Assembly: GCA_964626595.1 (NCBI GenBank)
Contig: CAZVFU010000130.1
Span: 1-5,063 of the forward strand
Direction: 5' to 3'
Length of the DNA stretch: 5,063 nucleotides
Source: JAWLFI01 sp964626595
GTDB lineage: Bacteria; Bacteroidota; Bacteroidia; Chitinophagales; Saprospiraceae
Below are positions 1 to 5,063 of the stretch, one piece after another. The notes under the pieces were generated by a model. It did not search any database. It worked only from the letters and a program-made list of their open reading frames with translations, and had not been told where the DNA came from. Both the position numbers and the translations under genes were made by a program. Every line of letters begins with the position of its first letter. Within the stretch, counting starts at the first letter, position 1.

Positions 1-457
1 TGGAAATAAGGAAAGTTCTCCATCTCATTTTATTAAAGCCAGCCGTATAGCTTATGCTTTCAGAGAGTATGGGGATTCCTCTGGAAACCAGAATGGCTAC
101 GAAGCCATATTTTTCAATCCAAAGTTTTGACTTATCAAAGGATTGGGGCTTTCCGAAAGAAGTTTTCATGCCCAGAATGTAACCCAAACATGCAGAAATC
201 TGAAGGGCAAGGTAAGAAAGGAAAAAGCCATTCCATAAGCCCAGCACCCATCCATTTAAATACAAAATGATGCTGCTGGGGACAGGCAGCAAGATGTCTG
301 AAACGAGAATTCCAAAGCTCAACAAGGCATACATCTTCACCTTAGATTGAGCCGACTCCAAAGCTTCTCTAAAGTGGCCTTCTATCCCTTCGAAAAAGAC
401 GAATATTAGACTGACCGCCGCAATACTAATAAGTAAGGGAACCCAAAGGCTTTTCAT
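1..457 (-). CDS. DedA/VTT-family integral membrane protein, 3' end missing
   Basis: This frame stays open for 152 codons from an ATG at 457-455 to the left edge, so the C-terminus is not seen. An in-frame TAA sits directly upstream of the ATG, so no earlier start is possible; there is no Shine-Dalgarno, as is usual in Bacteroidota. A hydrophobic segment at about residues 4-22 is followed by a charged loop and two further hydrophobic stretches (about 43-78 and 79-96). Residues 52-61 (SDILLPVPSS) and the Gly-rich stretch after them fit the re-entrant region of DedA/VTT (SNARE-associated, PF09335) proteins. Residues 125-149 carry the family's second signature: SRGIPI, then SYTAG, Met144 and Phe149. 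Members are inner-membrane proteins linked to lipid flipping or scrambling and membrane-potential maintenance; the exact substrate cannot be told here. The protein should end soon after the cut, since family members are typically about 200 residues. The family call is firm, the function open. Confidence 0.8.
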   Translation of the reverse strand, partial: MKSLWVPLLISIAAVSLIFVFFEGIEGHFREALESAQSKVKMYALLSFGILVSDILLPVPSSIILYLNGWVLGLWNGFFLSYLALQISACLGYILGMKTSFGKPQSFDKSKLWIEKYGFVAILVSRGIPILSESISYTAGFNKMRWRTFLIS

Positions 458-732
458 TTATGTGCTGTTTGTGATAAACATCATTTTTCTGGCAGAGCAC
501 CCAATCCCATCTGGGTCGAAAACCCGGAAGCATAAATGCTATCGCTATACAGGCATGCTTTTCTTTTTACAAGAAGCACAATATTTTCTTCTAAGGTACA
601 AACTCTAATGGATGTGTTCCATTTTTAATGCGCTTCGATGGCCGACTGGCCACCCGTCCGCCCGCTGAAAAGCCTTCGGAAAAGGATGGCAAACAGACGA
701 AGCGTATTCTGCCGTTTTTCTTCGAGGGTCTC
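458..732. other. Intergenic region between the DedA-type gene and the protease gene
   Basis: The gap of 275 bases has no convincing gene. The left part (458-626) is AT-rich and would be the leader and promoter region of the DedA-type gene on the minus strand. It has a short hairpin, arms 511-516 and 522-527 around a CGAAA loop, with a G-T wobble on the plus strand that becomes a mismatch on the minus transcript. No clear -33/-7 promoter pair was found. The right part (627-732) is GC-rich and described separately. No strong intrinsic terminator for the protease gene was found; the best candidate is a 4-bp stem followed by CTTTTC on the minus strand around 667-686, which is weak. Confidence 0.5.
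627..708. repeat. GC-rich island bounded by imperfect 11-bp inverted repeats
   Basis: The arms are AATGCGCTTCG (627-637) and CGAAGCGTATT (698-708), which are complementary except at one position. Just inside the left arm is a second, perfect hairpin: TGGCC (639-643), loop GACT, GGCCA (648-652). The patch is clearly richer in G and C than the AT-rich DNA to its left and abuts the stop codon of the protease gene. There is no T-run directly after either arm on the minus strand, so it is not a typical terminator for the protease gene. A dispersed intergenic repeat, a REP-like folded element or a structured 3' UTR are all possible. Whether other copies exist cannot be seen in this window. Confidence 0.35.
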
Positions 733-2172
733 TTATCGGGAAACCACGATTTTTTGAGTGCTTTTTTGCCCGGTGATGGAGTGAGTAAGCTCTACAATAT
801 AAGTCCCGGGTTGAAGGGCACTAATGTTAATATGGCGAGTATTACTGACAGTTAAAACGAGCTTGCCATGTGCATCGTAGATATGGCTTCGTATCTCAGT
901 ACCTTCCATGCCCGACACATGAATCATGTCATGAGCAGGATTGGGGTAAACTCGAAGGTTGGACAATGGTTTTTCCTCTACTGCTGAAACCATATCCATA
1001 TTTATGACGACTTCAATATATTCACCGGGAGCGACCTCTGTTACTTGTATGGTCAAGTCGCTGTTTGGCACGGAATAGCTTTCGTTGAGAAGTAGTTGCG
1101 CATCAGAAGCTTCATGTGGAATGTAAGATGCTCCTAGACCCCCTATCGGTTCTGGATGCATATCGATCAATACCGGGAGGCAATAATCATCATTTAATTG
1201 GCAGTCGATGCCATAGATGAGCGCACCATGGGGGGCGTCAAGGGTGTAGTTAGACCCATCATTAAGCCGTATGCGTCTTATGGATCGTTGATCAAAGCCG
1301 GTTAGTCCGCGGTATTCGATATAGATTTTGGAAAAGAGTAGATCATCGTTGGGCTGCAAATCTAAATCATTCGGCAGATCTATAACCACACATTGCGTTT
1401 GTCCGGGAAGCTTCTTTTCTAGGGGATATATCCGGAGGGTGTCACTGCTTTGGACCCTGCGTATTTCATTCTCTGTTAGCCATCCTTTTTGCTCTTTTAT
1501 TAAAGCACAGGGGTGTGAAGCTTGTGACCGCAATCCCATAATATCGAAAAGGTTACCATAAGCTTGAATTTCAAACTCTCCATCCTTCTTAATATAGGAG
1601 TTGGAATGGTAGGATATTCCAAAGCTATGTAGGAGCTCATGAGCCACTGTACTGTTTGAAATCCCGGAAAACTCATGTGGAGTAAAAAATTGAGTTCGAA
1701 AACCACTCCGACGAAAGCTAAGGTTTCCGTTAGGTGTCGAAAAGGGCAACTTGCTAAAGGAGCTATTTCCAGCTGCACAAGATTTGCTAACGGTATCATG
1801 CACCATGAGTACGATATTATCTATATTGGAATAATCCACGTCAGGCTGACTAGCGATGACGTCATCTACTGGAAAACAATTTGTATATCCCTGACCAAAT
1901 AAGGGCGGTTGATTTCGTCTGTAGTCATACACGGTTCCTTCTATCGTGGCTTTTCCATATGAAATTTCTTCAATAAAACTCTTGATCGAAAACGGACTAC
2001 TAAAAAATCCGGTAGTAATATCATCAATAGACTGATGCGTACTATCTGAAGCGTAGTCAAAGGGTACTATAGCAAGCTGCTGAGAGCCGGTGACCGGTTC
2101 ATTTTCGTCCTGAGCGACCAGAAAAAAGGTGCAGAGAAGAAGGTGAAAGATAAGTATGGCTTTTTGAGTCAT
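733..2172 (-). CDS. Secreted metzincin-like metalloprotease (M6/M11 type) with T9SS sorting domain
   Basis: The protein has 479 residues. Residues 1-20 form a Sec signal peptide (hydrophobic core ILIFHLLLCTFFLVA, likely cut before Gln21). Residues 33-90 resemble the N-terminal part of M6/gametolysin-type peptidases, including SFIEEISYGKATIEG. The zinc site is HELLHSFGISYH at 178-189: His178, catalytic Glu179, His182, Gly185 and a third His at 189, one residue later than in the usual HExxHxxGxxH. Met212 in YGNLFDIMG (205-213) fits the Met-turn that follows in metzincins, and HPCALIKEQKGWL (220-232) matches the helix after it. Residues from about 236 to 395 look like beta-rich accessory domains. 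Residues 405-479 are a type A T9SS C-terminal domain: LRVYPNP, then IYDAHGKLV, LQPGTYIVEL and a basic end. The product should cross the inner membrane by Sec and the outer membrane by T9SS, with the tail then removed. The substrate is unknown. It lies 212 bases downstream of the exonuclease gene on the same strand and probably has its own promoter. The protease and CTD calls are strong; the M6 versus M11 family call is not settled. Confidence 0.87.
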   Translation of the reverse strand: MTQKAILIFHLLLCTFFLVAQDENEPVTGSQQLAIVPFDYASDSTHQSIDDITTGFFSSPFSIKSFIEEISYGKATIEGTVYDYRRNQPPLFGQGYTNCFPVDDVIASQPDVDYSNIDNIVLMVHDTVSKSCAAGNSSFSKLPFSTPNGNLSFRRSGFRTQFFTPHEFSGISNSTVAHELLHSFGISYHSNSYIKKDGEFEIQAYGNLFDIMGLRSQASHPCALIKEQKGWLTENEIRRVQSSDTLRIYPLEKKLPGQTQCVVIDLPNDLDLQPNDDLLFSKIYIEYRGLTGFDQRSIRRIRLNDGSNYTLDAPHGALIYGIDCQLNDDYCLPVLIDMHPEPIGGLGASYIPHEASDAQLLLNESYSVPNSDLTIQVTEVAPGEYIEVVINMDMVSAVEEKPLSNLRVYPNPAHDMIHVSGMEGTEIRSHIYDAHGKLVLTVSNTRHINISALQPGTYIVELTHSITGQKSTQKIVVSR

Positions 2173-2229
2173 CAGGCAGAATATTAGGTAAAACCAACGA
2201 ATGGTCTGTAATTAAAGTAAAATCTATCC

Positions 2230-2245
2230 CCCATATTATTATGGG
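2230..2245 (-). other. Short perfect stem-loop in the protease leader
   Basis: CCCATA (2230-2235) and TATGGG (2240-2245) are perfectly complementary around a 4-base loop. The stem lies about 58 bases before the protease ATG and downstream of the proposed -7 element, so it would be in the 5' UTR. It could protect the mRNA or bind a protein, but six base pairs in AT-rich DNA can also arise by chance. Confidence 0.25.
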
Positions 2246-2258
2246 TTAAATAGACATT

Positions 2259-2266
2259 CAAAGGTA
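2259..2266 (-). promoter_or_regulatory. Candidate Bacteroidota -7 promoter element for the protease gene
   Basis: The minus strand reads TACCTTTG, an exact match to the Bacteroidota housekeeping -7 consensus TAnnTTTG. It lies 86 bases before the protease ATG. About 19-20 bases upstream there is only a poor match to the -33 TTTG element (CATTTAA), so the call rests mainly on the -7 box and its place. Confidence 0.4.
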
Positions 2267-2384
2267 AAAATTTGTGAGGACTAGCTTAAATGGACTTTCT
2301 GTAAGGAGTTCATAATTATGGTGGGGTCAACTGACAATAGTAATGCCTTGACAACGACCGCGATCCCTTTTTACAAGTTCGGAA

Positions 2385-3398
2385 TTACCCTTTGGACTCT
2401 TCTTCCCCCTCCCCCTCTTCCGCTCCATACTCGGTCTGCAGTTCCCGACTACGGACGCCCATTTCTTCTCTCAGATACCTCGCAAACACATGAGAATAGC
2501 CATGTGTGGTCAACACTTCCTTAGCTCCAGACTCGCGAACGGCTGTCAATAACCCCTGCCAATCCGCATGATCCGAAATAATAAATCCCCGATCCACGTT
2601 CCGCCGCCGCCGATTTCCTCGCGAAGCCATCCACCCCGAGGCCATGGCTGTTTTATAAGGTCGAAACTTTTTCATCCAGGCGGATCGCATGGCCGAAGGC
2701 GGACAAATCACAATTCCATTTCTATACTCTTCATCCAGCTGCCTTCCTTCTACCCGAATGGTGGGGTGCAAATCAACCCCTTGTTTTCGCATGACTTCAT
2801 TTGTGTTTTCTACGGCTCCATGGGTGAGTATGGGTCCGCGATCGGGATCCAGCATTTGAATGACGCGTTGCGCTTTCCCCAAGGAGTACGATCCGATCAC
2901 GGGAAGCACCCCTTGCTCCTGGCAGTTCGCCCACCAACCATTGATTTGCTTGCGCAAGAAGGCTTCATCCGGCCAGCGGAAAACTGGCAAGCCAAACGTG
3001 CACTCCATAATCAAATGCTGGCACTCCACGGGCACAAAATCTTCGGCAATAGGATCCTTTTGCGTTTTAAAATCGCCGGTAAATACCCAAACTTCACCCC
3101 GGTATTCAGCCCGAATTTGGGCGGAGCCCAGTACGTGCCCCGCCGGGTGAAATGAGAAGGTAACACCACCGATATGGATAGGCTCCCCATAGGAAATAGA
3201 CTTCACCTTAGCATCAGGCAGCCGATATTCAATAACAGGTTTGGCGGAATGGGTGCACAAATACTGCTCATGCCCCCAGCGCGCGTGATCGGCATGCCCA
3301 TGACTAATCAGCGCCCGTTTGACAGGCCGCCAGGGGTCAAGGTATACATCTGCACGCTCACAATAGATACCGTTAGAATTTACCGTAAGTAATGCCAT
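2385..3398 (-). CDS. Ligase-associated DNA exonuclease (metallo-beta-lactamase/beta-CASP fold)
   Basis: The protein has 337 residues, the usual length for the ligase-associated DNA exonuclease family. Its start MALLTVNSNGIYCERADVYL and the following DPWRPV are typical; an in-frame TAA two codons upstream of the ATG fixes the start. Metal-site motifs are in order: HGHADH at 33-38, His88 in PAGHVLGS, Asp109 in FTGDF, Glu132 in ECTFG (the place of ESTYG in CPSF73-like proteins), SDHADW at 275-280 and His299 in TTHGYSH. These are expected to bind two metal ions, so the enzyme looks intact. The family is a cytoplasmic 3' end-processing nuclease of DNA repair, normally encoded with an ATP-dependent DNA ligase, a DEXH helicase and a phosphoesterase. 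None of these flanks it here: the next gene is the protease on the same strand and the divergent neighbour is a surface protein. The C-terminus is a Glu/Gly-rich tail (324-335) from a purine-only run on the coding strand. In sampled lines its GC is roughly 50-60 percent against about 40 percent in the protease gene. Confidence 0.9.
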   Translation of the reverse strand: MALLTVNSNGIYCERADVYLDPWRPVKRALISHGHADHARWGHEQYLCTHSAKPVIEYRLPDAKVKSISYGEPIHIGGVTFSFHPAGHVLGSAQIRAEYRGEVWVFTGDFKTQKDPIAEDFVPVECQHLIMECTFGLPVFRWPDEAFLRKQINGWWANCQEQGVLPVIGSYSLGKAQRVIQMLDPDRGPILTHGAVENTNEVMRKQGVDLHPTIRVEGRQLDEEYRNGIVICPPSAMRSAWMKKFRPYKTAMASGWMASRGNRRRRNVDRGFIISDHADWQGLLTAVRESGAKEVLTTHGYSHVFARYLREEMGVRSRELQTEYGAEEGEGEEESKG

Positions 3399-3453
3399 AT
3401 ATTATATACAATTGGAAGTGGGGAGAGGTTCTGGCTCATAAACCATAATGAGG

Positions 3454-3469
3454 AAAAAAAAGTACTTTA
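3454..3469. promoter_or_regulatory. Palindromic motif AAAGTACTTT, copy 1 (exonuclease side)
   Basis: The 10-bp core 3459-3468 is a perfect palindrome. It sits in a 14-base direct repeat, AAAAAAGTACTTTA, at 3456-3469, preceded by GG and an A-run as in copy 2. It lies about 60 bases upstream of the exonuclease ATG. A dimeric regulator site is the natural reading, but no regulator gene is in the window. Confidence 0.4.
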
Positions 3470-3586
3470 CTCAATGGGGAACTTGGCTCAGAATACATTC
3501 TAAATGCAAAGCCCCGAACATCCTACAGGATTGTTGGTGATATGTCGAAAAAATATTTGGTTAAGTAACTTATGTCACTGAATATG

Positions 3587-3612
3587 TTGGAAAAAAGTAC
3601 TTTATTTATAAT
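3587..3612 (+). promoter_or_regulatory. Candidate promoter of the BspA-like gene
   Basis: TTG at 3587-3589 is followed after 17 bases by TATAAT at 3607-3612, about 16 bases before the ATG. The TTG and spacing fit the Bacteroidota -33/-7 layout, but the -7 box lacks the final TTTG of the TAnnTTTG consensus. The transcript would have a very short leader. The palindrome copy 2 fills the spacer, where a bound repressor would block transcription. Confidence 0.3.
3591..3604. promoter_or_regulatory. Palindromic motif AAAGTACTTT, copy 2 (BspA-like side)
   Basis: The 14 bases AAAAAAGTACTTTA repeat copy 1 exactly, at a distance of 135 bases in the same orientation. The core palindrome is at 3594-3603. 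It lies 25 bases upstream of the BspA-like ATG and between the proposed -33 and -7 elements. No third copy was seen in the window. Confidence 0.4.
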
Positions 3613-3628
3613 AAAATATTTATAACTT

Positions 3629-5063
3629 ATGAAAAATATAGCTTCTTTTCTATTGGTTTTAATCGGGATGCTGGGGCTTAGCAGTCTCTCCTTTGCTCAA
3701 GGCGATAGGCCTTTTATCACCACCTGGAAAACGGATAATCCCGGAGAAACGGATACGTCCTCTATTATTATTCGAACCAATTTCGCCTATAATTACGATT
3801 ATGATGTGGACTGGAATAACGATGGGATCTATGACACCACAAATGTGAGGGGGAATATCTCACACGATTTTGGGAGAGCAGGCACGTATACTATTCGAAT
3901 ACGTGGCGAGTTTCCTCATTTTGAGAATTCCGCGAATCCCTCGCAAGGAGACATTGCTCACAAACTACTTTCCATTGATCAGTGGGGCAATATAGAGTGG
4001 AGAAGCTTTGAGCGATCGTTCGCAAGTGCAAAAAACATGGTGTGTCCTGCAACAGATACACCGGATCTGTCGAACGTATTGTTTGTCACGAATATGTTCC
4101 TATTTGCTGAGAAGTTTAATGGTGATGTAAGTGGATGGGATGTATCCAATATCGTTGTATTTACACAAATGTTTAATGGAGCCCAATCCTTTACAGGAGA
4201 TGTGAGTCAATGGGATGTCTCAAATGCCAGACAGACAGACGGTATGTTTGCCTATGCGCCATTGTTTAATAGCGATCTCTCTCAATGGGATGTCTCCAAG
4301 GTTAGAGATATGTCAGAAATGTTTGCAGGAGCATCAACCTTTAACAGTAATATTAATAACTGGGATGTAGAGCAAGTGACCGACATGTCTACAATGTTTA
4401 ATGGGGCCAGCTCCTTTGATCAGCCATTAAATGAGTGGAATGTTTCGAATGTGGAAAATATGATGCAGATGTTTTCCGGTTGCAAATCATTCAATCAAGA
4501 CTTATCCAAATGGGATGTGTCAAAGGTGACGTCCATATGGGGAATATTCCGAGACGCAGAATCTTTCAATGGCAACATTAGCAGTTGGAATATCAGTAAT
4601 GTTCAAACCCTAGAAAGAGTGTTTCAGAATGCGAAAGCCTTTAATGGGGATATCAGCCAATGGGATGTTTCCAACGTAATCAGTTTAGCACTGACATTTT
4701 TTGGCGCAGAAAGCTTCAATCAAGACCTGAATGACTGGAATATTTCAAATGTAGAAAGCCTCTACGCCATATTCAATGGTGCCCGTTCGTTTAATGGAGC
4801 CATCGGGGCCTGGAACACTTCAAAGGTGACGGACCTGAGCACTGCTTTTAAGGGGGCGGAATCTTTCAATCAGAATATCAATTCCTGGGACGTTTCTTCT
4901 GTCATTTATTTTGATGGCCTGTTTGAAGAAACCAGTTCGTATAATCAACCGATGGATAGTTGGAATATAACCGGAACGGAAAACCTGGGAAGTATGTTTT
5001 ATAGAGCCTATGCGTTCAATCAGGATATAAGTAGCTGGGATGTTTCCAGGGTAAAGAATATGG
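3629..5063 (+). CDS. BspA-like surface protein with DUF285-type 25-residue repeats, 3' end missing
   Basis: The frame is open for 478 codons from ATG 3629 to the right edge, with an in-frame TAA two codons before the start. Residues 1-23 are a Sec signal peptide (MKNIASFLLVLIGMLGLSSL, then SFA before Gln24). Residues 28-95 form a beta-rich N-terminal module common before these repeats (FITTWKTDNPG, DVDWNNDGIYD, AGTYTIRIRG); D61-N63-D65-G66-D69 matches a DxNxDGxxD calcium-loop pattern. Residues 113-150 are the entry segment (IDQWGNIEW and DTPDLSNV). From 156 on come 25-residue units of the form MFxxAxxFNxDISxWDVSNV, family BspA-like/DUF285 (PF03382). Such arrays build elongated, exported or surface-attached proteins and in some bacteria bind host or matrix proteins; the ligand here is unknown. 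Many Bacteroidota relatives end in a T9SS sorting domain, which would lie beyond the window. The gene is divergent from the exonuclease gene and may be controlled by the palindrome at its promoter. Confidence 0.9.
   Translation, partial: MKNIASFLLVLIGMLGLSSLSFAQGDRPFITTWKTDNPGETDTSSIIIRTNFAYNYDYDVDWNNDGIYDTTNVRGNISHDFGRAGTYTIRIRGEFPHFENSANPSQGDIAHKLLSIDQWGNIEWRSFERSFASAKNMVCPATDTPDLSNVLFVTNMFLFAEKFNGDVSGWDVSNIVVFTQMFNGAQSFTGDVSQWDVSNARQTDGMFAYAPLFNSDLSQWDVSKVRDMSEMFAGASTFNSNINNWDVEQVTDMSTMFNGASSFDQPLNEWNVSNVENMMQMFSGCKSFNQDLSKWDVSKVTSIWGIFRDAESFNGNISSWNISNVQTLERVFQNAKAFNGDISQWDVSNVISLALTFFGAESFNQDLNDWNISNVESLYAIFNGARSFNGAIGAWNTSKVTDLSTAFKGAESFNQNINSWDVSSVIYFDGLFEETSSYNQPMDSWNITGTENLGSMFYRAYAFNQDISSWDVSRVKNM
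4094..5062 (+). repeat. Array of 13 in-frame 75-bp (25-residue) protein repeats
   Basis: Tryptophans occur at residues 170, 195, 220, 245, 270, 295, 320, 345, 370, 395, 420, 445 and 470, an exact 25-residue spacing with no insertion or deletion. A Phe, mostly in MF, heads each unit at 157, 182, 207 and so on to 457. The DNA copies differ widely at synonymous sites, for example in the codons of WDVS, so the units are old and kept by selection on the protein rather than fresh tandem duplications. The array is still in progress at the window edge. Confidence 0.9.

Larger units (their letters stand above)
2173..2384. other. Intergenic region upstream of the protease gene
   Basis: The 212 bases between the exonuclease stop and the protease start carry the proposed protease promoter and a small stem in its leader, both listed separately. 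No hairpin plus T-run that would end the exonuclease transcript was found on the minus strand. I see no gene here on either strand. Confidence 0.5.
3399..3628. promoter_or_regulatory. Divergent control region between the exonuclease and BspA-like genes
   Basis: The 230 bases must hold the promoters for both flanking genes, which point away from each other. They contain two copies of a palindromic motif near the two sides, a possible plus-strand promoter near 3587-3612, and an imperfect dyad at 3517-3535 (AACATCC, then GGATTGTT with one bulged base). A 17-codon plus-strand reading frame starts at ATG 3572 and ends with TAA at 3623-3625. It is in frame with the BspA-like gene and ends three bases before its ATG, but there is no sign that it is translated. 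Confidence 0.5.

Noticed and set aside
667..686. Intrinsic terminator for the protease gene
   Set aside because: The stem has only about four pairs and the T-run is short, so it is too weak to list.
627..708. The island as an integron attC site
   Set aside because: The size and inverted arms are suggestive, but the core-site consensus GTTRRRY/RYYYAAC is absent and there is no integrase or gene cassette in the window.
628..855. A 75-codon plus-strand frame across the island and the protease 3' end
   Set aside because: Its second half is antisense to the conserved T9SS sorting domain. The first half may reflect repeat DNA rather than a gene.
1500..1799. A 99-codon minus-strand frame inside the protease gene
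   Set aside because: It lies in another frame of the same strand, over the conserved zinc-site region of the real gene.
2568..3155. A 195-codon open frame on the plus strand opposite the exonuclease gene
   Set aside because: It is fully antisense to a gene with clear catalytic motifs, and its product is rich in Pro, Ser and His with no recognisable domain. It is a by-product of the GC-rich coding strand.
3572..3625. A 17-codon upstream reading frame before the BspA-like gene
   Set aside because: It is very short, has low-complexity content, and spans the proposed promoter and palindrome, so it would mostly not be transcribed.

Overview
The window looks like a chromosomal segment of a member of the Bacteroidota. 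The reasons are a secreted protein ending in a type IX secretion (T9SS) C-terminal sorting domain with a YPNP motif, a BspA-like surface protein with DUF285-type repeats, starts without Shine-Dalgarno sequences, and a TAnnTTTG-type -7 element. The lineage below phylum cannot be fixed from the sequence. All four genes are chromosomal in style. I see no tRNA, rRNA, CRISPR array, transposase or phage gene.

Layout: positions 1-457 (minus) hold the N-terminal part of a DedA/VTT-family membrane protein that runs off the left edge. Positions 458-732 are a gap whose right half is a GC-rich patch with inverted-repeat ends. Positions 733-2172 (minus) encode a secreted metzincin-like (M6/M11-type) metalloprotease with a T9SS sorting domain. 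Positions 2173-2384 are a gap with a plausible promoter for the protease. Positions 2385-3398 (minus) encode a ligase-associated DNA exonuclease of the metallo-beta-lactamase/beta-CASP type. Positions 3399-3628 are a divergent control region carrying two copies of a palindromic motif. From 3629 (plus) a BspA-like repeat protein runs off the right edge. It has 13 tryptophans at an exact 25-residue spacing.

The genes do not form an obvious pathway. The protease and the repeat protein both belong to the exported, cell-surface part of the proteome and may both use T9SS, although the sorting domain of the repeat protein lies outside the window. The exonuclease is normally found beside an ATP-dependent DNA ligase, a DEXH helicase and a phosphoesterase. 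Here neither flanking gene is one of these, so it looks like an orphan copy. The strongest leads are the phase-perfect repeat array with a possible 50-residue super-period, the duplicated AAAGTACTTT palindrome between divergent genes, the displaced third zinc ligand in the protease, and the GC-rich inverted-repeat island next to the protease stop codon. None of these amounts to clear evidence of a new multi-gene system.
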